A stretch of 64,000 bases of DNA, from NCBI RefSeq assembly GCF_032062135.1, contig NC_092860.1:70631188-70695187 (forward strand), read 5' to 3'. Each line of letters opens with the position of its first letter. Position 1 is the stretch's first letter. Below, piece by piece: positions 43,934 through 59,685 of the stretch. A model generated the notes under the pieces. It was given only the letters and a program-made list of their open reading frames with translations, was not told where the DNA came from and ran no database searches. Made by a program: the position numbers and the translations under genes. The DNA comes from Pyxicephalus adspersus (taxonomy: Eukaryota > Chordata > Amphibia > Anura > Pyxicephalidae).

Positions 43934-44502
43934 GTAAGTTTAATTTACAGGAATTTAAGCATTGTAATACTGTGAAATGCAAATAACTAACCCTGCGCAA
44001 TCACTGATAAATACATATATATAGCTACAAAATCAGTTCTCAAAACCACAGATGCTTCTTACATGGCTTTGCCAAACTTATATAAGTATACTGCATACAC
44101 ACTTTTTTTTACAAAAGCAGACTCCAGTGTCCAGATAGGACCCTGTCTGAGACGTATCTGAACACCTCTTTATCCTCAAGAACCATGATACTGGGATCCC
44201 TCCAACTACTGTTGTGAGTACCACAGGCCGCTAGACCAACATGCTCAAGTGGAGCAATCAGTTTTCCACATCCTACCGGAACCCTCTTTACCTGTGCATT
44301 GTTGGGTCTATACGAATCTTGTGACACCCATCTGCACAATGTAAGTCCTCTGACACCCATCATCACATAGTTGTATTACTAATGAGGAAGCCTGTCAGGT
44401 GAAACACGCCGGGTAACAAAAAAAAAGATGGCTGCAACCTTTTTATTTGGACGTTTTTATGATTTTGTATACAATGTATCTATTACGATTTCTAATTTGA
44501 TC

Positions 44503-44547
<45 letters not shown>

Positions 44548-44770
44548 CTGACATATCGGGACAAATGTGTCACCTAGTTTTTTGTGTTATGAATTAACAA
44601 CATGTTGACTAAATATTTAGTAAATATATTCAATTTTTCTCTGCCATCAAACCCCTCTGTCCTTTACCTTTTTTTTTTTATCCTTATAATGCATACACTT
44701 TAAAGAGAATAACTGTTTTAGCTGCATCTTTTAATAGTTTTGATCTTTTTTTTTTTTTTTTTTGTTTCAG

Positions 44771-44856
44771 ACTTGCATATCAAGCACTCCTAACAAAAGG
44801 AAACCTGGAGAGTATGATTTTGAAACCATCAAGTTGATCAGCAATGGAGCCTATGG
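44771..44856 (+). CDS. MAST3: MAST3 exon B, copy 2
   Basis: Identical to 34732-34817 (glycine-rich loop SNGAYG). In the shifted frame that follows from using both exon sets in series, a TGA occurs at 44835-44837. Confidence 0.85.
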
Positions 44857-45957
44857 GTACATGATTCAAATTCTAGTTAACGCCTTTCAATGCACAGGGG
44901 TCACACAGAGGTCAAGCCCACTTGGGCACCTACTGAATCCTAAATCTCAACTTAAATAAGTTGTTCAAGCTGCTATTGTGTAGAGAACAAAACTGTTTGT
45001 TTGTAGCCTTCATTATGATGGGCAACTGCAGCAAAGCAAGGTGTTTTTTGATATTTTATTTTTTTAATTATATTTATATTCATTTTTTGTTGCTTTAAAT
45101 GTAAATATTTTAAGAAATTATGAAGGCAGTGGAGACTTTAATAATATTTTATTGGCTTTGCCAGTAAGTTTTTGCCAAAATTTGCATGCTGTCTAATGTT
45201 AATTGGAAGAGCAGAGCTAATTAATTGCTGACTTAATTCTGAGTATGAGAAAAAATGATCTAAAATACTAAATGTGTAACTGGTGTCTCCCCTTAAAGAT
45301 CTATACTGGACTACCCTAGGAGTATTGATGCCTGTTTTTGATAACAGTCATGGGCATTATTTGGACATGGTAAATGGTTAAAACTATATATTTTTGAATT
45401 GCAAAACAAGTTCTAGATGTAGTACATGATCTGCAGATGAAGGATCATTTACCTGCTGTGCAAGATTACTTTTTTTTATCAATAGGTCAGCGACAGCTGC
45501 ACTGGGTGGAGCTTGGCCTTGTTTGTATTTTTAATTCTTGAAATCAATCCATTACTTTTATCTTCATCATCAACCTGCCAGGGTTTTATAAGTTTTTTTA
45601 CACACAAGTAGATTGAGGTCAACCAATTTGATTGCTGTTCTGGTTAACGACCAACCAGTTGATTGTAAATCCAAAAACACTGTTCAAACCTGTACAAGAT
45701 TCTGCCCTTATGAGTGTTTTTCCCAAATTGAAAGAGACCACAATTCCTTTTGGATGTGTTTAATCTTTTGTACACACGATACAATTTTCAATATTTACGA
45801 ACATCCTAAATCTATCCACAGCTAACTTGATTCCACAAGAAAGGTGTTTTACAATTCAAAGGCTTTTGAATTCACCCCAGAACCAATTTCCCTAATCAGT
45901 GAAAAATGTTTAGTATTAAAATATTGTAGTGAATTTATTGCACCTTAAATATAGTGA

Positions 45958-46356
<399 letters not shown>

Positions 46357-46628
46357 TAGGTTTAGTCACACTCTTAGAAGTCTATTGTTGGTTCAGAGAT
46401 AGCATTGTTTATATTGTGGGCCTGTAATTCTTAGGATTAACTCCTGGGTATGATAAATATATTTATATATTATATTTTAATCCTAAATAATGATATAATA
46501 AATAATTATAAATAATAAATTATAAAAAATATTGAAATATTAGACCACAACAATGTAGTTTATCAAAAAAAATTGTAAAGGTCAGGGATAATATTGGGCA
46601 AAATAAAAATCAGGGCACTGGGCAGTAA

Positions 46629-47074
46629 TGTGAGTGGGGATGTCCCGCTCTGCCTCACCCCTGCATCCACCAACGCTTCCTGCTCACATCACCTATTAGA
46701 TACGAGCAGCAATAGTAAATTCTGGGGGTGATGCCATGCAGCGGGTGAGCCAGGGCGGGACATCCCCACTCGAATCACTCGGAAGGGTGATGCGAGTGGC
46801 GACGTCCCGCCCTGGCTCACCCCCTGCACTGCTGCTGCTGCTGCTGCTGCTGCTTGCATCTACAGGGAGATGCAAAGCACAATGCAGGACTTCTGCATTG
46901 TACATCGCATCTTCTGGGTGATGCGAGCAGCAATAGTAAATTCCGGGGGTGGTGCCAGCGGTGATTTCCCACTGGCACCACCCCCAGAATTTACTATTGC
47001 TGCTCACATCAGCAGTTAGATGTGATGCACAATGCAGAAGTCCTGCATTGTGCATCGCATCTAACTGCTGATAC
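46629..47074. repeat. hairpin cluster with (CTG)8, copy 2
   Basis: Duplicate of 36590-37035, including the 30-nt hairpin (47008-47037 with 47043-47072) and the CTG run of the same length. Confidence 0.85.
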
Positions 47075-47484
47075 GAGCAGCGGCCTGACCGGGACCCCGG
47101 GTGGTATTTAAAAGTAGATTTCTCGCCCTGCCATGCCCCTTAATTCAGAAAAACAATGTACCGCTTTTAGACATATAAATCTGGACAGAAATGAACCTCT
47201 CAGGAGGTTAAAGCAGTTTGAAAACTAGGGGCTGGTACACAATAATAATAATATTAATAACATTCCTTTATCATGCACCAGAGTGCATCAATCCTCGGCC
47301 ACATTTTGTATGTCAACACTAAAATTTTTCTATTTGTCTTCTACTATAAAGGCAAGGAATACTTATAACATGCAAAAAAAAAAAAACAGAAAATGCTAAG
47401 CTATTTAAGTAAATTCAAGCTGGTGTTTATTAGCAAATTTAATGTATTCAAACAGTATGCTGTGTTATTGTTCTTCTTTCCTAG

Positions 47485-47623
47485 GTGGTGATTGCGCTAC
47501 TCTTTTGAAGAACATGGGACCACTTCCAGTGGATATGAGCAGGTTGTATTTTGCAGAGACTGTCCTGGCGCTGGAATATCTACACAGTTATGGAATTGTT
47601 CACAGAGACCTCAAACCGGACAA
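47485..47623 (+). CDS. MAST3: MAST3 exon D, copy 2
   Basis: Identical to 37446-37584 (HRDLKPD catalytic loop). Confidence 0.87.
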
Positions 47624-47956
47624 GTAAATCATTTGTTTTAAAATTATGTACAACCTCATTTGCTTGTGTAACTTATTCAAACAAGACATGATAAATCTTT
47701 TTAGTCTGGATAGAGGAATATTAAATGCAGGACATGAAATATGCTGCAAATTTTTCAGTAATATCTGATGCAAGACCTGTCTATACAGATATTCTAGTAA
47801 TGTATTGTTAAGCATAAACATAACTATATTCCTCCCCTCCATTTGACAGTGAATGATGTGTAAATATACATTTTGCTTTTTTTTTCAGTTGGTCCTGCCA
47901 TTCATTATTTGCAGCTAATGTGTGTTCCTAATTGCACATTTTTCCTGTTTCTGCAG

Positions 47957-48089
47957 CTTGCTTATTACATCTCTTGGGCATATTAAGCTTACTGACTTTG
48001 GTCTGTCCAAAATTGGTTTAATGAACATGACTACAAATCTATATGAAGGACATATTGAGAAGGACACCCGGGAATTCCTTGACAAGCAG
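47957..48089 (+). CDS. MAST3: MAST3 exon E, copy 2
   Basis: Identical to 37918-38050 ([17 protein letters not shown]). It is the copy nearest to the next unique exon at 52178, to which it joins in phase 0. Confidence 0.87.
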
Positions 48090-48773
48090 GTTGGTACAAT
48101 CTAAAGCCACAAAAATGTCACCAACAGTAGTAGGGATGTATTTTTTGCATGATTTCAGAGTTATGGGTTATGTTACAACATATTGTGATACTGTAAGCAA
48201 ATAGATATATATCAACATTTTAAAAAGCAAAGCTAATGCTGTTAAATGCTAATGTTAGTGCTGCCTTCCAAAAACGTGTTCATGTCTCATTTTTGTTGTT
48301 TGAGGATTACAACACACATGCTGTCATCTAGTAGTTGAGGGTTTACAAAACAGTTCTAGTTTCACACTGTCTGTGTGTGCTAGAGGTTGCCTCAGCATAT
48401 CCATTTGGTCTGCTACTTCATTCCTGCAAGCCCCCCTCCACCACTAATCCAGTCTGTGGCTGATATTACAGCACTGTTGCTTAAAAAACCATGGCATGCA
48501 CTTTGACCTCACCACTAATTCCTTATGGAAATATCCAGTTGTTAAGTACTAGTCATACTGTTAAGATAAGTATCAGTTTTTAAAACTGACAGAGAGGCAC
48601 ACCTTCCCTTTAGCTGGTCATTTTTAGGTGCAGAACCACCCCCTGATCAGGAACCATCCCTAACACATGCTTTGATACCAGTGTCAAGACATTTTAGGGA
48701 GGCACTTTTACCCTTCTCCACTCAAAAAAAAAAAAAAAAAAAGTATACAGAAAGTGGGGAAATTTCCATTTCT

Positions 48774-49688
48774 CTCAGAGACCCTTGTTGTGGGAAACTA
48801 TCAATCCTCCATCAAAAGTCTACTCCACATATAGTATCCCTCCCCTTTTTGTGTACTGATCATTATTTGTTTTACGTTTGTATGATGCTTTACGAGGAAA
48901 ACTTAATAAAAACCATTGACTTAAAGCTAATTCCACAAATCCCTCTGACTTCACTGCATTTATTACAGGACTCGTTAGTCTCTGCATATTCCTTTTTTTG
49001 GGTCTGTCATCCCTTTTAGCAAAAAAAGTCTATCCTTTTGACCAAAGATTGATCATTAAATCCCTTTCCCTGTTACATTTTACATGTTTGCAAGATACTA
49101 GTGTAAGTCATATGTGAACTCAAAAATGTTCTTCTTTGCTCCCTTTTTCTTTGTTAAATATACCTTTGAAAGCATTTTGTTATATCTGTTTGAAAAAAAA
49201 ACATTGATCTTGTCAGAATATCAGAGCTGTTATGTTCCTTGTGTTCACTTCTTACATTACCCCAAAAAGTTAGCCCTCCCAGGTCTTATCTTGGAACTAG
49301 GTAACAAGTAAAAAAAAAAAACAAGTGGCCTTTATCCAGGCAATCAAATAAATGTGAAATTCAGGAGAACTTTATGTATAATTCTACATATTTCAGTTAG
49401 ACTTTGGAAACAGGCTAAAGTTCCAGGCAAAAGGATTAGATCTTCTGCCACGTGTTTATTGCAGTCTGTGTCCCCATTTAGGCAATTCACATTTCTAGAA
49501 CAAGTCAGGAGAAATCCTCTAATGGGGACAACTCTCTAAGAAGGAATACCTCTCATTTTAGAAACTTTTCTATTAACTTCTTTTTGCATCTCTGAGACAG
49601 GAGAGATGGAAAAAATGAACCTGGCAGGGTCTTAACCATTTTCTAGTCTAATTAGTAATCACAGAAAAAGTTTTGCACATATATATAC
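48774..49688. other. MAST3 intron, unique sequence right of the duplication
   Basis: AT-rich, with A runs at 49194-49201 and 49310-49321. The + frame at 48672-49019 starts inside copy 2 and is not coding. Nothing else is recognised. Confidence 0.5.
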
Positions 49689-50411
49689 ACCGTGTTTCCC
49701 CGAAAATAAGACCTACCCCGAAAGTAAGCCCTAGCATGCTAATCATGCAAGGGTGAAATATAAGCCCTCCCCCGAAAGTAAGCCCTATTGGCTTCTTCGG
49801 AGGGTGTGGTCACGTGGTACACGGAGGGATACCAAGAGGAAGGAGGGAGCAGAGAGAGAGAGAGCAGGAGATTTCAAAAGCACTGGAGCAAGGGGTGAAG
49901 AAATCGCAGGGTTAATTAACCTACAGCACTCTGGTGTGACACTAGCACTAAGAGGTTGGTGGATTCTCTTTTCAAAAGGTCCTTGCTGGTATTTTATTCA
50001 TTAGCAGCAATGCATATTTATTAATTGATTTTTTTTTTTTTTTTTGCTTTTACTCAGATTTAACATGTAACTCTATGAGTCACATGTTAATTGTCAGCAC
50101 ATTTTCTTGTTATGTTGCACTTGTTTGCTTATGAAGCTGTGTTTTTTTTCATTACTCATTTATGTCAATTCTTATTCATGACTTCTTGTATATAACAGAA
50201 GAAATCTGTGATTTTGACAGGTCACAGGTAACACAGAGGTATCTTTCTATAGTAATATTGGTTGCAGGTTTTGGTAAATACAGATTTTTGTACATGAATA
50301 AATATAGATTTTTTGTGAGAAAAATAAGACATCCCCTGAAAATAAGCCCTAATGAGATTTTCAGAGGTAAAATAAATATAAGACACTGTCTTATTTTCGG
50401 GGAAACACGGT
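49689..50411. mobile_element. MITE with ccgtgtttccccgaaaataag termini
   Basis: The inverted termini accgtgtttccccgaaaata match perfectly at both ends (49689 onward, and 50411 backward on the other strand). Subterminal repeats of cgaaa(g/a)taagccct occur near both ends. The 723-bp body has no transposase. It sits in an atatata context at both sides, so a TA target is possible, but I could not define it. I have seen this terminus in other vertebrate genomes and do not assign a superfamily. Confidence 0.75.
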
Positions 50412-51430
50412 ATATATATTACACATTAAGGCTTGTTCACACCCTAGACTTGGCTGAGAAAAAAGGTTTGCATTAACCTACATATTTGTAATCATCAACT
50501 GGAAAAAATCTGCACCGTCTATTTCCAGACCTTAGGTCTTATAAATATGGGGTTCAGGTATAGACTCTGGACAGGCAAAGCAGTGAACAGATGAATTAAT
50601 AAGCATTTGAGAACTGGTAGAATGGGAAAAGGCAGAAGATTAGTTTCTCAACTCCCAACTTAAGTCCTTTTTAAAAATTTCAGTTATTCTTTACACTAAC
50701 AAGTTTTTAAAATTTTATCAAACTTAGATTTGCAGAAACCTTTGTTACCCTATGCCTATGCCAGATGTATACTTTTTTCTCACCTTTCAGGTCAATAATA
50801 GCCTTTGACATTGACGAATGCACCATGGTATCTCTACCACATGAAGAAAACAATCACAAAAATAAACCAATACTGAAAGTGCTCAAATAAAGGGAAAATT
50901 AATGGTACAAGTAAAAACATGAGAAATAACCACAATGCACAATAAGGAACAGGCCATAGGGCATGTTTACATGAATGATTACGCACTTGTGCTGTAATTG
51001 CTTCACACCACATGTGAACTCGGCCCCTTCACTATGTAGTCATTTGTCCATAGCAGTGCACAGGTCAGGCACTGAGTAGGAAAAACAACTGCCATTTTGT
51101 TATGTTTTTTCATCTTCCATTTATCCTTATTTGAGAGGTCTTCCTTTACTACCTACAAAAAATCTACAGTGAGATTTCCACTTCCGACAACTGTTACAAG
51201 AACAGGTTATTTTAAGCATCACCACTGAAAAATTTAAATGGGTTGTGGCGTGCCTTTTAAAATTATGTATAATACTACAAAACACTACAGAATCCTTTTA
51301 TTTTTGGCTGTAAACTACTAAAACTCTAGAATCTGCTCCTGTTGTTTATGTACCTACAAAAATAGCCTTATCTCTTCAATTCACATATAGCAGTCAGGTA
51401 CGTTACATGGCAACTCTGCACAGTCTAAGG
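50412..51430. other. MAST3 intron, nothing recognised
   Basis: AT-rich sequence without exon or repeat termini. Confidence 0.5.
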
Positions 51431-51754
51431 CAGTGGTCGCCAAACTTTTCAGTCCTGGAGACCTCTAAAATTACTGGCAACTGATCGCGCATGCGCAGGA
51501 AGCTGGGTGTCAATCAAAAAGGAAAAAACATCCTCCATAGCGACACCATCATGACAAAACCTGGCCCAGGCTTAGACCTGCGATAGAGGAGAGTGGGCAA
51601 GTTGTGTCCAGGGACACAGCCCGCCCACTTCCCTGAGTCTGGGATTTGTACGGAGGTCATGGTCCACGACTCTGGCCGGTGCGCCCCGCCAGCAGAGTCT
51701 CTCCTGATTCTGCTGGGGGAGGCAGAGCCGCGGACCATCAGTTGGCGACCGCTG
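51431..51754. mobile_element. non-autonomous hAT element with intact 8-bp target duplication
   Basis: The termini are cagtggtcgccaaact and, in reverse, cagcggtcgccaact. Outside are perfect 8-bp direct repeats gtctaagg at 51423-51430 and 51755-51762. The body is 324 bp and GC-rich toward the right, without transposase. A diverged relative with the same ends lies at 22101-22368. Confidence 0.9.
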
Positions 51755-51762
51755 GTCTAAGG

Positions 51763-52177
51763 AAGCCACCTGGGCTACTGACCCGTACCCTGCTGTGTGT
51801 TATTTTAAAATATGCTAACTGCAGCCTGGCCACAGATTGCAACATAAGATGCTGTGCTGTGCTCGGGTTAATAAGACATGTCATTTTTACAGGTGCAATG
51901 TCACCCAAGCGGCTGTGGCGTGCTAGGCCACGACTAACCTAGGCCCTAGGTAACCCAGTAAGAAATCTTACCTTGGTTATGCCTCTTTAACTAATGAAAT
52001 ACCATTCTAGTATTGGAGACAAAACGATTTTTAGCTTCAAGCTATATGTTCAAATGTTATATTTTTTTGCTAAAGGGGCTGTTTCAGAACAGGCATGGTA
52101 CAAAGTGCTATTTAGTAGAAATACTAAACTTCGTAAAACTTGTAGAATTTTTTTTTTAATTTAAATTTATTCTATAG
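51763..52177. other. MAST3 intron remainder
   Basis: AT-rich, ending in acceptor ttctatag. Nothing else is recognised. Confidence 0.5.
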
Positions 52178-54622
<2,445 letters not shown>

Positions 54623-54724
54623 ATGACATTGTGTGGCCAGGAGGGGAAGAAGCTCTTCCAATGGATGCTCAGGATCTCATCACACGTCTGTTGCGACAGA
54701 ATCCATTGGATCGTCTAGGGACAG
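54623..54724 (+). CDS. MAST3: MAST3 exon: kinase C-lobe end
   Basis: 102 nt, acceptor ttttttcag, donor ggacag/gtaagt. It encodes [20 protein letters not shown], then [14 protein letters not shown]. [19 protein letters not shown] is closest to MAST3. It enters and leaves with one nucleotide. Confidence 0.96.
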
Positions 54725-56072
54725 GTAAGTAACCTGCTGTGAACATACTCTAGCTGTATGCATTTATACCATTTTCATTATTAATGCAGATATATTCATA
54801 TTTGTCATTGTGTACTGATGGATAAAACACAATTCTTACCACAATGCAGTCAGCTTTCTCATGGCTTGTTTTTCAAATTAAATGTCTTTATTCCAGCACT
54901 TTAGTTGTATGGACCTTCTTTTCCCATTACTTTTCTTTGTGTATTATATATGTTTGCTAGTTCTGTATCCTTCTATAAATTTTGTTGATTCTACATTCAG
55001 TGCAGTGTATGAGAATGCAGCTGAATGTATGAAAAGATGAGAAAGCGCAATGAAACATACAGCACCATTATCCTATTAGCAATACTCTAGAATTGTGCAC
55101 ATATGCAGGGATGCCAGAAAGTCAAGTGCACACCACAGTAGTTTTAAGTTCTCTCAGCTTTGCCACTGCATTTGAGTCTGAAGTCTGACTGCTGCCATGT
55201 GAATGGAAACAGAAGTCAGTTTCTGGTTCAATGACTTGATAACCTTAAAAAAAAATGGCTGTGGTCATGGTGTTGTGACCCAGTGTAGCAAACAAATGAT
55301 GTCAGGCCCATACATGCCCTAGGTACCTGGAACTAGCACCTTCATAGTCTCTGAGACCTTTATATAAAAATTGATAAAATAACTGGCTTTCTTTTCGGCT
55401 CACTTCACCTTATTTGACTCCCACATTTGTTTCAGTATAAAGGAGATTACCACTGGTTAAGGGTGACTTACATTATTACTAGAAAGAAACATGAGAACAA
55501 CTTTATATGAACGGATAGGAAGGTAAAGACCTTCTCTCCTTTCATGGCTACACATTTTTTTTCTTTTACATATTAAAAACATAAAAATAAATAAAAAGAA
55601 CTACTTAATTTTGTGTGCTACTGCTGTATCCTAAAAATAAAAAAATTGAAGTGTGTGTCTTTAAAGGTAATCCCTGAATAACATTCGACATAATTCTTTA
55701 TTTTATCCAAAACTTTCCAATTTTAAAAATATTTTTAATATATTGTAAAGTTTTGGATAAATTAAAGAACTATGTTGTATGTTAATAACTTTTAAAGTGA
55801 TTGCCTTTACAGTGTCATTTTTTCAGTAGATTAAAATTTTTTTGATTTAATTCCTGTGGGATGTGGCATATCTTTTATAAATAAAGATTATTAACAATTA
55901 AACTGAAGGTAGATTTGGGCTGGGTCCAGCTTGCATTTATACTCTTTTATTCATAAACTTTTCTTTCATTTTTATCTGGAACAATTAATCTAATAGTTTG
56001 TGGATTGGCTATAAATCTTTTTCAGAATTGTAGATCATAATTTAATGTGATAAATTTCTTTCGTGCAATCAG
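54725..56072. other. MAST3 intron, nothing recognised
   Basis: AT-rich. Opposed words ccaaaactttccaa and taaagttttgg near 55705-55760 form a weak inverted repeat. No exon or RNA gene. Confidence 0.45.
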
Positions 56073-56195
56073 GTGGGGCACAAGAAGTAAAGCATCATCT
56101 CTTCTTCCGATCCTTGGACTGGAATGGACTTCTGAGGCAGAAGGCTGAGTTTGTTCCACAGTTAGATGCTGAAGATGATACCAGCTATTTTGACA
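56073..56195 (+). CDS. MAST3: MAST3 exon: AGC kinase tail
   Basis: 123 nt, acceptor gcaatcag, donor tgaca/gtaaga. It encodes [31 protein letters not shown] and [20 protein letters not shown] closes the kinase domain; the rest is the C-terminal extension. [17 protein letters not shown] matches MAST3. Confidence 0.96.
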
Positions 56196-56631
56196 GTAAG
56201 ACTGCAGTGAGGTTTTATGATGATAAACAATGTTTACTTGCATGTTGGCATGTTTACTATATGAACTATGGTTTACCCATATTATCCCCTACACACCAAA
56301 ACAACAACAACAACAACAACAACAAAAAGCAAAACTATAAAGTAGTAAAATATAAATATTGATAACTCAAATGAACAAGCTTTTTTATTGTTTTATTTTG
56401 GGATGCATGCATATGCTTACTGCACATGCCTGCCCCTCCAACCAAGTGACCTAAAGCTCCATCTTAAATCATAAACTGTAAACCACAGACACACTATTTT
56501 CTATATGTTTCCCACCCCACCCCCTCTCTCACCACCAAGTAAACATTAAGTTTTCTAGGTTAATGTTGGTAAAAACTTCACTGTCTCTGTACATGTTATT
56601 TATAAGTTTTTCTCTTGCATTGCATTGTCAG
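56196..56631. other. MAST3 intron with (AAC)n
   Basis: 436 nt with an (aac) run of about eight units at 56300-56325. Acceptor cattgtcag. Confidence 0.6.
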
Positions 56632-56744
56632 CACGCTCAGAACGTTATCATCATCTGGCCTCTGAAGAAGATGATGAGACAAATGACGATGAGACCTCCA
56701 TGGAAATTCGTCAATTTTCCTCTTGTTCTCATCGATTCAGCAAG
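56632..56744 (+). CDS. MAST3: MAST3 exon: ETNDDETSMEIRQFSSCSHR
   Basis: 113 nt, acceptor attgtcag, donor agcaag/gtattg. It encodes RSERYHHLASEEDDETNDD, then EIRQFSSCSHRFSK, the acidic stretch and QFSSCSxRF motif that follow the kinase in MAST proteins. EDDETNDxE and SHRFSK favour MAST3. Confidence 0.95.
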
Positions 56745-57044
56745 GTATTGTTAGCAGTGACTGTCTCTCATTGTACAAAGATTACCTTGTCACAATATAA
56801 AATAGTTGGAAGTAATGACTGTAGTGTAATATACTTATACTTTTGTTAGCTAGCATGTTATTTAAAGTAGACGTGAACTGACAAAACAAACAAACCACCA
56901 TGAAGAATTTCTCTTTTGTCAAATAACTAACTCCCTGGCTCCTGGTGGCTTTTTTCCCCTCTGTAAATTACATCTAAGTTTAGCTGTTTGTGATGTAAGC
57001 TTATAATGTAGTTATGTATGTTTTTTTTGTACACACAATCGTAG
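56745..57044. other. MAST3 intron, nothing recognised
   Basis: 300 nt, AT-rich, acceptor aatcgtag. Confidence 0.5.
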
Positions 57045-57199
57045 GTTTATAGCAGCTCAGAACATCTTGCTACACAACTCGGTCTTAGCTTTTCATCGAC
57101 TGAAAGAAGCCATAGTGATGAAAAGGAAGAACGAGCGGAGAAGTGGGACAAAATCATGTCAAAGGAAGATGAAAACAATCAAACGCACACTGAGACCAG
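57045..57199 (+). CDS. MAST3: MAST3 exon: VYSSSEHLA linker
   Basis: 155 nt, acceptor caatcgtag, donor gaccag/gtattt. It encodes VYSSSEHLATQLGLSF, ERSHSDEKEERAEKWDK and a polar tail. VYSSSEFLA followed by ERSxSE-type residues is MAST3-like. It is predicted disordered from composition and leaves with two nucleotides. Confidence 0.92.
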
Positions 57200-58435
57200 G
57201 TATTTATAATTTATACCAGAAATGTAATTAATAACAACAAGAATCTAGTCTGTTTGGGTATAATGATTAAAACACACACACACCTCGCTGTCTTTCCAGA
57301 CAGGAAATCCAAACGTGCAAATGAAAAATCGATAATTTTTCCGAAACCCTTAAAATGCTAATTTTAAAAATTTACTACCTTTAATATAGTTTTTTACTAT
57401 TGGATTCCCACCATTTCATATCTATTCTGGCATTTGAAACGATACAGTCTTGTATAATGAAAGATAATGAAGAACTGTTAGAAGTGCTCTTGGATGCAAT
57501 GGTGACAGTCACCGTTGCTGTAGTTTCTACTGACCTGTTTTGCCCTTGTGACTTTGAACTTTTTCATGGCACTTAGTTGCATAGATTATTTGCACTGAAA
57601 GGCAGCATGATTTGTGTTTCTGTCTTTTTTGCACTTGTACTTAATATATATCCTCCAAAAGTTTGGTGTTTTCATGTTTTTTGTTTTTTTTCTAATAAAT
57701 CATGTTTAGATTACAAAACCTAAGCTCAAACAGTTTGTTTTAAAAAACCTAGACTGTGTTGAGTAAATAGATACCAAATCTAACAAACTTTAAAAGTGCA
57801 TTCAGCACCCACGGAACAGCAACAATCTAAGATAACTAATATTTTATAAAAGACAAAATCTAAAAAGCCTTTATAGCTCATAATTTAAAATTAAATAATG
57901 CCACAAGATTGTTCCTCTCATTTTAATATGCACACAATGCACAAAATGTTATAAAGTTGATGTTTAGATATGCACCTATGTTTGTTATTTTTACATATAT
58001 CTGTAAGAACATTCGGAGGACCTGCACCCTCCTGCCTTTTTGCAATAATTAACTAAACTCGCCACTTTCCTGAACCGTACAGATTCAGAGATTATGGCTT
58101 CTAGGGCTTAATGCCTTTCCAATCCACTCTGGTAGTTGTACACAGTAGTGATGCCATCTCCTGTCTAAGAAGTTAGGCTGTAAACGGGTTGAAGGTGGCA
58201 GTGGCCAGAAAGGTGTATTGTGTCTCCTGTATTTCAAGGTCAGCTCATACTATCTTAAGCTTTATGGTCTAATTTCAGTAAAAACTACAAAGGCAAGCTC
58301 TTAAATCCCCCCCCCCCCCCCAGATGCTTAAGCCATGCTACTGTGCTTTCCTTTAGTAGATTCTGTGTCTTATTTTTCTGTGTCACATATTTCATTAACT
58401 GATTTTTTTTTTTCCAAGGGGAGCACTGCTAAAAA
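57200..58435. other. MAST3 intron, nothing recognised
   Basis: AT-rich with a C run at 58306-58321. No exon, RNA gene or clear repeat ends. Confidence 0.5.
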
Positions 58436-58972
58436 TTAACCTCCCTGGCAGTCTAATTCTGTGCAAATTTCCATGCAAAAAGCAGTACAATTTTTAGCAA
58501 GGAAATGTATTTTTCATTGTGGGCTGTAATTCTTAGGCATAACGCACTGATATTTAATACATTTAATAATAAACTTTAAAAAACAAAATACAAAAATTAA
58601 TTGTTAAAAAAATATTTAAACATGTAATATAAGTTTACAGTAGCATTTTTAATATATATAGTACAATTATATGTATATTATATGAATATTTCTTTGTATT
58701 GGACTCAATACAGCTATTTTGTATTAAATCCAATACAAAATAGTTTGAATTTCTTGCCGATCGGCCCGCCAGCACCGACCCATGCCCCGACGTCACCGGG
58801 AAGCCCCGGAGATCGCCGCTGCATTGGCCGGCTGGAGAACGAGGAGAAAGAACGTGTCCCCAGGACCTGCGGGGACCAGCAGGATGACGGGGGACGACAA
58901 CAGAGCAAGGTAAGTGGGTTTTTTTTTTTTTTTAAGTTCCCATTCATACTCGGTTATGCTAGGGGGGGTTAA
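58436..58972. mobile_element. TTAA-flanked MITE with CpG-rich core
   Basis: TTAA at 58436-58439 and 58969-58972 bounds an element with ends cctccctggca and, in reverse, ccccccctagca. The core at about 58755-58915 is CpG-rich (gatcggcccgcc, gacgtcaccggg) in an otherwise AT-rich body that includes a palindrome around ttttgtattaaatccaatac. Related ends occur at 27812 and 37172. TTAA suggests piggyBac-type mobilisation (inference). Confidence 0.6.
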
Positions 58973-59685
58973 AGGAAACCAATTGGCTCCTAGTTGAGAT
59001 GAGCACTATTTTTTAACTAGAGCATCAGCTTCTTCCAGGTCTGTTTCTCATCTTGAGCCTTATTGGCCTACTAGAACTGAAAAAACGTTTAAAAAGTAGA
59101 TTGGACTACTGCTGCCATCAAGCACATAGAGGAGTTGTCTTTGGCAAAAACTAAAGCTGTAATGGTTTTTTAGAACCTTCAACTGCAGGCTGCCAACTCT
59201 GTCTGTCTCACCCCACTAAGAAGTGTTTGTTTTCAGATGCCTGCCGTTGCTTCACTAAATGTTTATCTTGCTTGGACAAGTGTGTACCAGTGTACTGATA
59301 TTGTCAAATTTGAAACCACCAGTTTCCATTTTTTTTGTGGGAGTTGTAGAGTTTTGCATCTGACTGTTTTTTATAAATGTATATGACTGGCAATATTTGA
59401 TCTATGTTTGATTTTGCCTCGTTATTGATGATACTGTTCTTGGTTGTATGTAATCTGTTTGATCTCTTTCTTGGCTTAGTTATTTTACAGTATTGCTGCA
59501 TGTATCTTTTGGCAAATATCTGCATGTTGGCCAAAATTATATTCCAGAATTGTCCAGTTTTTATGTTCCTTTTTTTCATTTATAACTTTTATTTAATTTG
59601 TCATTAACTTTAGCAATTATTCTATAACCAATTTAGTGTTAACAAATGTAATCAAACATTTTCTCTTCTGTTTTATCTTTCTTAG
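58973..59685. other. MAST3 intron, nothing recognised
   Basis: AT-rich, ending in acceptor ctttcttag. Confidence 0.5.
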
